Shown: positions 16,887 through 25,166 of the stretch, piece by piece
Layout of the letters: every line of letters starts with the position of its first letter
Position numbering within the stretch: the stretch's first letter is position 1
From: CAWIHA01 sp963835855
Lineage (GTDB): Bacteria; Acidobacteriota; Terriglobia; Bryobacterales; Bryobacteraceae
Assembly (NCBI GenBank): GCA_963835855.1
Contig: CAWIHA010000032.1
Location: forward strand, 51,770 to 115,769
Length of the DNA: 64,000 bases
Direction of reading: 5' to 3'
The notes under the pieces: model-generated
Told to the model about the DNA's origin: nothing
Database searches by the model: none
Seen by the model: the letters and a program-made list of their open reading frames with translations, nothing else
Made by a program: the position numbers and the translations under genes

Positions 16887-17972
16887 TCAAGCAGCGGCAC
16901 GATAGTAGTAGTTCAGCATGCCACCCAAGCGCTGGCGCCGCTGGACCTCGGCTGCGTTATCCAGGTGGCCAGGTTCTGGACTGATGAGCTGGTTCGCCAA
17001 ACCTTGGTGATTGCGTTCGCTGTGATAGTGAGCGACGAAGTTTTGAATGGCTGTCCGCAACGACTCCTCCCCGAAGAAGATTATGCGATCCAGGCAGGAC
17101 TCCTTGATGCTGCGTACAAATCGCTCCGCGTAGGCGTTCAAATTGGGAGACCGCGGTGGCAGTTTCACCGACTCCACTCCCGCCTGGGCAATCAGGGTCA
17201 GGAACTCCGCGGTGTACAGCGGGTCCCGGTCGTGAATCAGGTACCGCTTTCCCGTCAGGATACCCTGCTCCGCATCCGTGAGATTCCGCGCGATCTGGCT
17301 CATACACAGTCCGTTCACCGCCTGTGCGATGCCGGCAATCTCCACCTTCCGCGTAGACAGGTCCATGAAGAACAGCACAAGAAACCTCCGCAGCCCTCGC
17401 CGGGTCCACACTTCCACGGTGAAGAAATCCGTGGCCACGATCAAATCCCAATGCCGGCTCAGGAACTCCTTCCACGTCGTCTTCCGGCTCCGCTCGGGCG
17501 CCGGTTCGAGCCCATGCCGTTCCAGGATCTGCGCGACCGTGCTGCGAGCAACTTCATGCCCCAGGTTCGATAATGCGCCTTCGATTCGCCGATAGCCCCA
17601 ATCCCGGTTCTCTTCGGCCATGCGCACCACCAGAGCCTCGATCGCTCCGGCGATGCGCGGTCGTCCTGGTGAGCGATGGGTGGTTCCGTCATATTTCTGG
17701 GCGATCAGTTTCCGATGCCAAACCAACAAGGTCTCCGGCGTGACAATCGTGGCGATCTCGGATAGAACCTTCCGCCCCAATGCTTTGGCCCTAACGGCTA
17801 ACCGCCGGCGCTGATTGTCATCGAGGCGCACGCGCCGGCTCCCAAGCTGCTCGCGAAGAACCCGGTTCTCCTCGCGTAGGTAATCAATGACCAGCAGTTG
17901 GCGCTGGTTCATCCAGCCGCTGACGGCGATCAGCACGAACCGGAATGGGTCGAGAACACTCTGCGTATGCAA
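16887..17972 (-). CDS. Integrase-core (DDE) transposase of the IS481/IS3-like element
   Basis: A 361-residue single-ORF transposase. An N-terminal helix-turn-helix/coiled region (LLVIDYLREENRVLREQLG) is followed by a second HTH (GYRRIEGALSNLGHEVARST). The rve catalytic core has the triad Asp in LIVATDFFTVEVW, Asp in IHDRDPLYTAEF and Glu in RFVRSIKESC. The C-terminal YHSERNHQGL motif is typical of IS481/IS3-like transposases that are abundant in Acidobacteriota genomes. Length and motifs are complete and both IS ends are present, so the element may still be mobile. Confidence 0.88.
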   Translation of the reverse strand: MHTQSVLDPFRFVLIAVSGWMNQRQLLVIDYLREENRVLREQLGSRRVRLDDNQRRRLAVRAKALGRKVLSEIATIVTPETLLVWHRKLIAQKYDGTTHRSPGRPRIAGAIEALVVRMAEENRDWGYRRIEGALSNLGHEVARSTVAQILERHGLEPAPERSRKTTWKEFLSRHWDLIVATDFFTVEVWTRRGLRRFLVLFFMDLSTRKVEIAGIAQAVNGLCMSQIARNLTDAEQGILTGKRYLIHDRDPLYTAEFLTLIAQAGVESVKLPPRSPNLNAYAERFVRSIKESCLDRIIFFGEESLRTAIQNFVAHYHSERNHQGLANQLISPEPGHLDNAAEVQRRQRLGGMLNYYYRAAA

Positions 17973-18031
17973 AGTCCATTATCGCGACCACGGGGGTGCG
18001 GTAGGAAACCATCGCAGATTCATGCTGATCC

Positions 18032-18050
18032 AGTTTTCGGACCATACGCG
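18032..18050. repeat. Right terminal inverted repeat of the IS
   Basis: This is the perfect reverse complement of the left end. It directly abuts the IS1182-like transposase fragment, whose reading frame stops making sense at this repeat (AYRV followed by IS sequence). Confidence 0.75.
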
Positions 18051-18317
18051 GTAGGCAATCCCGCGCTCGGAGTCGATCCCCTCGAAGTAGCCCATCAGAA
18101 AGCAACGGAAGCAGACGCCCGGCGCGATCGAAGGACGGCCCATCGCCGGAGCGTAGTACTTGCGGCAGATCCGCTCCACATAGGTATCAAACTTCGCCCG
18201 GTCGAGGATCTGGTTCAGCCGGCTGTAGAAGGGGTGCGGCCCGCGAGCCTGCAACTGGCTGGTCTCCACCCAGAAGGAAGTCTGCTTCTGCCTCCGCTTG
18301 CCAAGCGCCATACCCAA
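18051..18317 (-). pseudogene. IS1182-like transposase, N-terminal fragment
   Basis: The fragment starts with ATG at 18317 and encodes about 90 residues matching the beginning of IS1182/IS5-type transposases: KRRQKQTSFWVETSQL, HPFYSRLNQILDRAKFD, MGRPSIAPGVCFRCF and GYFEGIDSERGIAYRV. The family normally continues with 'ADSL.LR.FL'. Here the sequence enters the inverted repeat of the neighbouring IS instead. The remainder of the gene is not found on the other side of that IS, so a deletion accompanied or followed the insertion. Confidence 0.75.
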
Positions 18318-18436
18318 TTATCGGTTCAAAACATTCCCACATCAATATGTTTCGGCGACTTTATCCACAGGCTGCTAGCGTATGATTTTTCCGTTTCGTG
18401 AGCATGCCCCTTTTTCGGCGTTGAATCGCCCGAATT

Positions 18437-19987
18437 TTACTCTCCGGGCGCGGGTTTGCGGAAGGTTAGCGCGTAGAACCGGCCGTTCAGCAACGATTCG
18501 AGATGGATCTCCTGCATCTGAGGTGGCACCAAGTCTATCGGAGCGGCGACTGCTTCCTTGCGGCCTTGGAAGTATCCGCTGGCAATCGGCATGTGCTCGA
18601 AGGTGTCCTTTACGTGCTCCTCGGTTTCGTCGGCGATGAGGATCAGGCTGCCGGGTTTGGCGACGCGGATCATCTCATGGATGGCTTTTGCGCGGTCGTT
18701 GAAGAAGTTGATGCCGCCCACGTGAAAGACCACGTCAAAGCTGGAATCGGCGAAGGGCAGACTCTCGGCATTGCCGAGGAACAGATCGGCGTCCAGTTGC
18801 CAGCGGCGGAGGTTGGTCTCGCAATTGGCCAGCATCTCCGGCGAGAGGTCGAGGCCAAAGAGCTTGATGCCGCGCGGCAGGTATTTGAAGTTGAGACCGG
18901 TGCCTACGGAGGTTTCGAGCACCAAATCACCGGGCTTGACTTCAAGTAAGGGGAAATAGCTCAGGAAATGAGCGTCCTGGTCCACACCGCGCAAGGTATA
19001 CCACACGCGCTGGGCATCGTCATAGAATCCGCCGATGGTTTCATACAGGTGGTTGTATTTCCGGTTGGAGCCGGTGAGTTCTTCGGGCTTGAGGAAGACG
19101 GGAATTCCGTCGCGGATTGGGAAGCGTTCTCCAGATGGGCTGACAAGTGCTTCCCGGCCTTGTTCGCCGACCACGTGCAAAGGGTCGCCAGTATAGGGGC
19201 TTTGCAAGAGGGCGATCCCGGGCCGGTTGGCCCACGGCAGGCGGAGTTTACCGGGGTGGAGAAGCACCCAGGCGCTCAGGGCAAGGGCTCCGCCGAGGCA
19301 TATCCAGGCAAAGGCTGTGCCGGTAGGCAGGGTCTCGGGCAGCACGGCGCCGGTGAACTGGCGGAAGAGTCCGAAGCCTGCCGCAAGGGCATAGACTGCG
19401 GCAAAGAGGCTTGCACCCACGGCGATTTTGGAGGCGCGAAATTCATGGTTCCACATCCAGAGGACTACCGCCGCGAACCAGTAAATGAGAAATAGAAGGA
19501 CGCCGATTCCGAAAGCTGTGCCAATATGCAGCAGCGGCGTATTGGCCTTCTGGCTTTGGGCGAGATAGTTGAGGCTGAAGATGCTGGCCGGGAGCCGCGC
19601 CAAAACCAGCGGTTGAAGGGCCGCTGCCGCCAGCGGCAAGGGGAGAGTGGACGGAAATCCAGGCAGACGGGGGCTGACAAGCCTGTGGAAGAGAAAGGGG
19701 AGAACGGTGAGCAGGGCGACGAGGAGCATCCAGGCGACGTATTCGAGTGACTGCTCCGGGCCGGTCAGCAAGAACTTGCGCCAGTTTACGGCCAGGCTGG
19801 GAAGGAAGGTGAAGGCCATTAGCCACAGAAATCCGCGCCGGGGTCTTTGCGTGCCCACGAACCAGACGCCCAGGATTGCGCCGGTCCACGTTCCCACGAG
19901 CGGAAAGAAAAAGCCGAGAATAAAGAGGCTGGCGACAGCCCAGGCCACGGTCTGCGACCAGCGGTTGGATTGGATCTTCGTAGACAT
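18437..19987 (-). CDS. Polytopic membrane / Trm112-like / SAM methyltransferase fusion
   Basis: ATG at 19985-19987 follows a strong GGAGGA site, giving 516 residues. Residues about 10-255 contain several transmembrane helices (for example AVASLFILGFFFPLVG and FGIGVLLFLIYWFAAVVLW). Residues about 270-325 form a Trm112p-like domain (LQSPYTGDPL, then PSGERFPIRDGIPVFL). The rest is a class I methyltransferase with motif I VLETSVGTGLNF, the acidic DLSPEML, and FDVVFHVGGINFF. A membrane-tethered lipid or small-molecule methyltransferase is likely, but the substrate is unknown. The gene lies 67 bp downstream of a PadR gene in the same direction and is probably in its operon. Confidence 0.75.
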   Translation of the reverse strand: MSTKIQSNRWSQTVAWAVASLFILGFFFPLVGTWTGAILGVWFVGTQRPRRGFLWLMAFTFLPSLAVNWRKFLLTGPEQSLEYVAWMLLVALLTVLPFLFHRLVSPRLPGFPSTLPLPLAAAALQPLVLARLPASIFSLNYLAQSQKANTPLLHIGTAFGIGVLLFLIYWFAAVVLWMWNHEFRASKIAVGASLFAAVYALAAGFGLFRQFTGAVLPETLPTGTAFAWICLGGALALSAWVLLHPGKLRLPWANRPGIALLQSPYTGDPLHVVGEQGREALVSPSGERFPIRDGIPVFLKPEELTGSNRKYNHLYETIGGFYDDAQRVWYTLRGVDQDAHFLSYFPLLEVKPGDLVLETSVGTGLNFKYLPRGIKLFGLDLSPEMLANCETNLRRWQLDADLFLGNAESLPFADSSFDVVFHVGGINFFNDRAKAIHEMIRVAKPGSLILIADETEEHVKDTFEHMPIASGYFQGRKEAVAAPIDLVPPQMQEIHLESLLNGRFYALTFRKPAPGE

Positions 19988-20054
19988 CTTGCGGTCCTCC
20001 GTTGTGTAGTTGTGCAGTCTTTGTACGCGCATGTTGCGGGCATTTCGGGGAAGT

Positions 20055-20660
20055 TCATGCATCGTTGGCGACGGGGTTGTTCTCTGCTGGCTGCGGGTTT
20101 GAAGCGGCGGCTGCATTTGCAGAAGAAAGCATGGCCAGTGCGGATTCGCTCCATTCCAAAGCGGAGCGAATCTGCGTGACACCGAAGGTGTGCGTGAGCA
20201 TCCAGAACGGGAAATGGGGATTGTTCGAGTGACGCGCGCGTCCGAGTGTTTCAAGCTCCAGCAGGGTGGCGAGCAGACGCCGGAGCTTGTCCTGAAACTC
20301 CCGAATGTGCCTGATCGAGACGCTGGGCGCGGCCTCCCGGCCAAAAAACAGCTTGAGCAGGAACTCATTGCGGGGTGGATCGTCGCGGTAAGGGACGGCC
20401 AGCCACTCCTGGAGGCACGCATGCCCAGCATCGGTCAGGGAGTACTCCTGGCGCTTCGGCCTGCCCGCGGATGTTGACGGGCGCGGGACGATCAAGCCTT
20501 CCGCCGCCAGCCGTTTGAGTGTGGGGTAGATTTGGCCGTAGCTCTCGCCCCAGAAGTAGCTGACGCTGCCTTGGATGGTCTTGCGAATGTCGTAGCCGGA
20601 CTGGTTGGGCTTGATGGAGAGCAGACCGAGAATGATGTAGGCAGTTTGGTTGCGCTGCAT
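20055..20660 (-). CDS. PadR-family transcriptional regulator
   Basis: A 201-residue protein. The winged helix has YIILGLLSIKPNQSGYDIRK, then SYGQIYPTLKRLAAEGLI and RQEYSLTDAG, with a C-terminal Vir_act_alpha-like dimerisation helix (DPPRNEFLLKLFFG). PadR proteins usually repress their own operon and a neighbouring efflux or modification gene until a small molecule binds. The start codon abuts a 28-bp perfect palindrome, which leaves no room for a normal ribosome site. The mRNA may be leaderless, or the start may be slightly different. Its probable target is the downstream membrane methyltransferase. Confidence 0.88.
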   Translation of the reverse strand: MQRNQTAYIILGLLSIKPNQSGYDIRKTIQGSVSYFWGESYGQIYPTLKRLAAEGLIVPRPSTSAGRPKRQEYSLTDAGHACLQEWLAVPYRDDPPRNEFLLKLFFGREAAPSVSIRHIREFQDKLRRLLATLLELETLGRARHSNNPHFPFWMLTHTFGVTQIRSALEWSESALAMLSSANAAAASNPQPAENNPVANDA

Positions 20661-20661
20661 A

Positions 20662-20689
20662 CTATCTAGAAGATATATCTTCTAGATAG
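20662..20689. promoter_or_regulatory. 28-bp perfect palindromic operator of the PadR gene
   Basis: The half-site CTATCTAGAAGATA is followed by its exact reverse complement. The AT-rich palindrome contains TATCTAGA-type half sites like those reported for PadR operators. It ends 1 base before the padR start codon and therefore must overlap the promoter and/or translation start, consistent with autorepression. Confidence 0.8.
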
Positions 20690-21143
20690 AATTGTCAATA
20701 ATGGCCAGACAAAGGAGAGACCGCTGGGCGTTCACCACACTGGCCGGTTCCAACCACGTTATCGTGTGCTTCGGTTGCGATGTCCCACGCGGCCACGTTA
20801 TTGTCCCAATCGGGCTGCCCCAGGTCGCTCGGTGGCGAGTCGAGCGTCCACCAGCGGCCACATATGTATCTGACCTGCCCCCGTTTTCACCACCAGCCGT
20901 AATTGAGAAATTCCAGTTATCGTAACGCGTGTCCATGGCCCGCAGTGAGCCGGGATGGGGTTCTGCACTTAGGGAATGATGCGCAGCCGAAGCGCAGATC
21001 AGGTGGGCCAAATTCGGAACCAGGCGATTCGCCGCGGACCCGCACGCGGAACGCCACGGACGCTGAAGGCGGAACCCCGCCGCCGGCATGGCTGTATTCC
21101 GCTTCATTACCGATACTCGTCCGCCACTGCGGCGAAGCCGGAC
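20690..21143. other. Intergenic stretch without a supported gene
   Basis: The only frames here are short and have no recognisable family. An open frame running from 20903 into the dehydratase gene lacks any homology before 21206, where the family's own start and a ribosome site are found. The region is the divergent space between padR and the dehydratase operon. Confidence 0.4.
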
Positions 21144-21159
21144 TGGCCGGTCACATGCT
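21144..21159 (+). promoter_or_regulatory. Candidate sigma-54 promoter of the dehydratase-exporter operon
   Basis: TGGCCGGTCACATGCT has the invariant GG and GC at the 10-base spacing of -24/-12 promoters (consensus TGGCAC-N5-TTGCT). It matches TGGC and TGCT but not the inner bases. It lies 47 bp upstream of the GTG at 21206. It is the weakest of the set of such sites in the cluster. Confidence 0.4.
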
Positions 21160-21205
21160 TGATGGCAACGGTGGCGAAGACTCGTTTGGGACGGAGGTCA
21201 AGGTC

Positions 21206-21694
21206 GTGCGCTGGTTGATGGTGGATCGAATTGAAGAATGCGAACCCGGCAAACGCGCTATCGCGGTCAAGACGTTTCCCCGCTCGGACCTGTTGTTCCT
21301 GGATCATTTCCCGGAACGGCCGCTGGTTCCGGGTGTGCTACAGATCGAGATGATCGCACAGACCGCCGCGGCATGCATGCGCATCTTGCGGCCCGAGATC
21401 TCTGCCGTACTAAGCCACGTACGATCGGCACGGTTCGTGCGGCCGGTGCGTCCGGGCGATTTGTGCCGGATCACGGCGGAGATCGTTGCGCTACGCCCCG
21501 CACACGTGATAGCGAGGGGCACGATCGAGGTAGATCAGCAAAAGACGGCGGAAGCGGAGATCTTGGCGGTGATTCTTCCGGGCGTACACGCAGATCCGCC
21601 GCGAGATCCGTTGATTGCTGAGTGGCTTGAACGGCAGGGCAGCGCGGCGGAGATGCCCGGCAACGTTGCTGCGGCTTCCCGCAACGGAGCCTGA
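21206..21694 (+). CDS. FabZ/FabA-like 3-hydroxyacyl-ACP dehydratase
   Basis: GTG 21206 is preceded by ACGGAGG at an 8-base spacing and begins with the family-typical MRW..VDR (MRWLMVDRIEECEPGKRA). The hot-dog fold signature FLDHFPERPLVPGVLQIEM gives the catalytic His (HFP) and Glu (IEM) of FabZ. The protein is 162 residues. The enzyme removes water from 3-hydroxyacyl-ACP. In this cluster it fits a small type II acyl-chain or polyene pathway together with the FabF-like KS, KS-like proteins and ACP at 45097-47456. It is first in a rightward operon with an exporter. Confidence 0.8.
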   Translation: MRWLMVDRIEECEPGKRAIAVKTFPRSDLLFLDHFPERPLVPGVLQIEMIAQTAAACMRILRPEISAVLSHVRSARFVRPVRPGDLCRITAEIVALRPAHVIARGTIEVDQQKTAEAEILAVILPGVHADPPRDPLIAEWLERQGSAAEMPGNVAAASRNGA

Positions 21695-21713
21695 AGCGCA
21701 GGGAGACACACAG

Positions 21714-22998
21714 ATGGGCACGTCGGGCGCGGCGGTGGTGCAAACGGTGCCCCGGACCAGAGGCTCTGCCGCGTTTCTAACCATCTGGTTCGGGCAACTT
21801 GTATCCATCGTTGGATCCGCGCTCACTGCGTTCGCGCTGAACCTCTGGGTCTACGAGATTACCGGCTCTGTTACCAGGTACGCATTGACTCTGCTGACGA
21901 CGACGCTGCCCGGAGTTGTCCTGGGGCCAGTCGCGGGTGCCTGGGTGGATCGTTGCGACCGCAGGAAGGCGATGGTGCTGAGCGACTGCGGAGCCGGGTT
22001 GTGCTCATTGCTCATTGCCGTTCTCGTGATCACAGGACGGTTGCAAGTGTGGCACGTATACGGCCTGACTGCGATGTCGTCGACCCTGGGCGCGATCCGG
22101 GGGCCAGCTTATGCCGCGCTCGCAACGGTGCTGGTACCGAAGGAACAGTATGGAAGAGCTTCCGGTCTGGGTCAGGCTACCGACGCGCTGAGTCAAATCG
22201 CGGCCCCGCCAATTGCGGTTGCGCTGATGACCAGCCTGGGGTTGCACGCAGTGGTGCTGATCGACGTGGCGACTTTCGGCGTCGCCATCATAACGTTGCT
22301 GGCCACGGTAACGCCGCACATCGAGCCCGCTTCCGCGGCCGCATCCGTGTGGATTGACATTCGGCGGGGATGGATCTTTCTCCAAGAGCATCCGCGGCTG
22401 CTCCATCTTCTTCTCTACTTTGCTGCAATGAACCTGGTGGCCGGGTACTTCCTTGTACTTTCGATACCGTTCATTCTGAGTTTTGCTTCCAAGACGGCCG
22501 TCGGCGCAATCATGTCCGCGAGTGCCACAGGCATGTTTGTGGGAGGGCTCGCGATGGCGATTACCGGCGGGTATCGCGCGCGCATGGATACTATCCTCGG
22601 CGCGAGCGTAGTCAGCCGGCGCCACGGTTGCCGCGAGTGCGCTCGGCAGAGCGCCGCTGCCCTTCGGCGTTGCGGCATTCACATTCTCGTTCTGTATTCC
22701 CGTGATCAACGCATCCAGCCAGGCGATCTGGCAGGCGAAGGTTCCGAATCAGTTGCAGGGGCGGGTCTTCGCCACCCGGCGCATGCTCGCGACATCGACG
22801 CTGCCACTTGCTTACGGCACCGCGGGCCCGCTCGCGGACGTAGCCCGCGCAGTCTTGGGGGTGCAGCGCCAAGACCAGGCGATCGCGCCTTTGTTAATCT
22901 CGTTCGGCGCCCTGAGTATCGCGCTGGCAGTGGCCAGCGCATCGCGACGCGACTTTCGGAAGATGGAGAGCCTGATCCCGGATGCCGTTTCAGCGTGA
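21714..22998 (+). CDS. MFS exporter (EntS/MFS_3 type), apparent frameshift near 22611
   Basis: ATG 21714 follows GGGAGAC. The protein has the usual hydrophobic segments and the MFS motif A (GAWVDRCDRRKAMVLSD). It runs in one frame to about 22611 and then resumes in the +1 frame (AGATVAASALGRAPLPFG, then INASSQAIWQAKVPNQLQGR) to the TGA at 22998, giving about 427 residues in total. MFS_3 proteins export siderophores and peptides, and this one sits beside a large NRPS cluster. One extra base at the junction inactivates it unless the base is an assembly error. Confidence 0.75.
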
Positions 22999-23027
22999 GT
23001 TTCATTTTCCAAGGGAGGGTTTTACTT

Positions 23028-23727
23028 ATGCAGAAAGACACAGTGTACGAGACTCGGCGGCCTATGTTCGATGCTGCTGGGCCTCACGTATTTAGGCGTA
23101 ACCGTCTCGTTCACATTCGAGCCGCCGGAGCAGCAACTACCCAACGACACGATCTTATTCCTTCAGAGTTTCGCTCAGCACCCGATGGCGCGAGAAATCT
23201 TCTACGTGTGCTTCGCGCTTGGCGCATTCTTGGCGTTCGCAGTGATCCCGGCTGTTTTCCGGATGCTGAAGCCCGTGCATGAAGGGCTGGCGCAATGGAC
23301 CGCGGGTCTCGCCTATTTGGGTTTCGCGGCCGTGGCCCTCGGTAATTGCCGCGCGTTCGCGGAAAAGCCGCTGATGGCGGCAATGCTCGCGCCGGGCGAC
23401 GGTGTGACGAAAACCATTCTGCGCACCATAGACCCGCTGCTAGTCGTGGATCCGACGGGCTGGCTGGGGAGAGCGGGTGTTGGTTTATGGGTCTTGACGG
23501 CGGCACTATTGTGCTGGCGGCGAAAGCTGCTGCCCCGGCTGTTGTGCGTGGTTGGGGTAGTGGTAGCACTGTGCTACTGGGCCACGATGCTGGCCGCCGC
23601 CACGGAACGTATGCATTTTGGAACGGCCATGGTGGTAGCCGCCGGATCGCTGACAATCATCAGTCCGATCTGGTACATCTGGCTCGGCGTCGAACTTAGA
23701 AAACGTATGTCGACAACCGTCTCCTAG
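23028..23727 (+). CDS. Polytopic membrane protein of unknown function, apparent frameshift near 23067
   Basis: A good ribosome site (GGGAGGG) precedes ATG 23028, whose first codons read MQKDTVYETRRPMF. The hydrophobic protein continues in another frame from 23071 (MLLGLTYLGVTVSFTFEPPE) to 23727. Either the gene starts at 23071 without a good ribosome site, or a one-base indel at about 23067 splits it. It has about six transmembrane helices and 218-235 residues. A DUF4386-like membrane protein is possible. It follows the MFS gene by 29 bp and is probably cotranscribed. Confidence 0.55.
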
Positions 23728-23827
23728 GAACCGCTGCGCCGTTTCACGTACGCCGGCTGAGCCGGCAGCGGCGTGGCGAACGGAAGAGGTTCGAGCCGGC
23801 TGCCGCACTTCCTGCAATACCGGGGTG

Positions 23828-25099
23828 TCAAACCGCCGAAACAGCGGTCCTGGTTGTGTCGCAGAGGTAATGTTCAACCAGAGCGGCGGCGGTTTCCAGC
23901 CCCTTCGCCGCCTCGATCCGCGCCTGTAGTTCGAGAGCCGAGTCGCGGTACGCTGGCTCGTTCAGCACACGCAAGATCGCGGATTGCAAGCGTGGCGCCG
24001 ACAAGCGATCGACGGGGAGAATCTCCGCGACACCACGCCAGGCGAGACGCGCGGCAATCCCCGGCTCCTCGCTGGCGATGGGGATGGCGACCATCGGTAA
24101 GCCGTGCATGAGAGTGTGCAGTGCCGTATTCAGCCCCGCGTGCGTGATGGCCATTGTTGCGCGGTCAAGAATGGCCCACTGCGGCACATAGGGAACCGCG
24201 ATTACGTTTGAGGGCGTCTCTCCCAGGCTCTCGGGTGCGACACGTCCGCCGCCGAGCGTAATGACCACTTGCGCGGGCAGACCGTCACATGCCTCGAGCA
24301 GGGTTCGGAACAGCAGGCCGGAGCCGTTCACAAGCGTTCCCAGCGAAGCATAGATAAGCGGGCGGCCGTCGAGCCGCTCCCAGGCGAAGGGGACCGAGGA
24401 GAGCAGGGCCGGCTCGACGAAAGGTCCGGTGTAGTGGAAGTGACGGGGCAGCTCGGTGCGGGGAAAATCCAGGCACTCCGGCAGTTGTGCGATGTGGGGA
24501 ATGCGGCCTTCGTCTTCAGCCAGGTTGAGGTTCCACGCGCGGGCTTGCCCGAGCACAGCCTCCTGCAATGGCAGCGTCATGAGACTGAACGCAGCGTGTG
24601 CCATTTCGTTCTGCTTCCGGGCGGCCGGAGTGTCCGAGTATTGCCAGCCGAGATGCGAGGGTGGAACACCACTTTCGGTGTTGAGGGGCAGTGCATTGGA
24701 CGCGATCAAATAGGGAATGCCGAGCTTCTTCGCGATCACAACGCCATGAAAGGTGACCTGATCAACGATGAGCCCGTCAATGCCAGCCACTGCGATCCGA
24801 TCTGGTGCTTCACGGAAAAACAATTCGGCTTCCCATTGAAACCACTTTGTACATAGGCGTACGGTCGCGATGCCGCGCAACCGGCTCAGTTCGTCCAAGA
24901 ACTCCTGGCGTCTCTGGAACTCGGCAGGGCTGCACGGAATGGTGCAGAAACCGAGGCCGCCAGCGCGCACCACTGACTCTGCCGCGGCGATCTGAAAAAA
25001 AGTAATGCGATGGCCGCGCCGCTCGACCGCCCGTCCGAGAGCAATCATCGCGTTGAGGTGTCCGGTAGAAGCGAGAGTCAATATGCCGAAGTGTGCCAC
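23828..25099 (-). CDS. Macrolide/UGT-type glycosyltransferase (MGT family)
   Basis: A GT-B glycosyltransferase of about 423 residues. The N-terminal acceptor domain starts HFGILTLASTGHLNAMIALG. The C-terminal donor domain has the signature PLIYASLGTLVNGSG, then VPQWAILDRATMAITHAGLN and HGLPMVAIPI, the UDP-sugar-binding HxGxNT region of the MGT/UGT family. I prefer GTG 25097-25099 (with GAGGAT upstream); the frame is open from TTG 25123. It is the last gene of the long leftward biosynthetic operon, 68 bp after the terminal NRPS. It probably attaches a sugar to a hydroxyl of the released lipopeptide. Confidence 0.85.
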   Translation of the reverse strand: MAHFGILTLASTGHLNAMIALGRAVERRGHRITFFQIAAAESVVRAGGLGFCTIPCSPAEFQRRQEFLDELSRLRGIATVRLCTKWFQWEAELFFREAPDRIAVAGIDGLIVDQVTFHGVVIAKKLGIPYLIASNALPLNTESGVPPSHLGWQYSDTPAARKQNEMAHAAFSLMTLPLQEAVLGQARAWNLNLAEDEGRIPHIAQLPECLDFPRTELPRHFHYTGPFVEPALLSSVPFAWERLDGRPLIYASLGTLVNGSGLLFRTLLEACDGLPAQVVITLGGGRVAPESLGETPSNVIAVPYVPQWAILDRATMAITHAGLNTALHTLMHGLPMVAIPIASEEPGIAARLAWRGVAEILPVDRLSAPRLQSAILRVLNEPAYRDSALELQARIEAAKGLETAAALVEHYLCDTTRTAVSAV

Positions 25100-25166
25100 G
25101 TGTTCATCCTCATGTCTTCTCAAAGCGCGTGTGAGCTGCCGGCCGCTTGGGCCGCCCGGCGCGCCG

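Larger units (their letters stand above)
16642..18050 (-). mobile_element. IS481/IS3-like insertion sequence with 19-bp perfect terminal inverted repeats
   Basis: The ends read cgcgtatggtccgaaaact at 16642-16660 and its exact reverse complement at 18032-18050. They enclose a single intact transposase gene (16887-17972). Outside the repeats no direct duplication longer than TA (if the outer 6 bp are flank rather than IS) is visible. The element interrupts an IS1182-like transposase on the right and truncates the polymerase-like gene on the left. Confidence 0.75.

Noticed and set aside
20903..21205. N-terminal extension of the dehydratase (263-codon frame)
   Set aside because: No homology and a strong ribosome site plus the family-typical MRW start occur at 21206.
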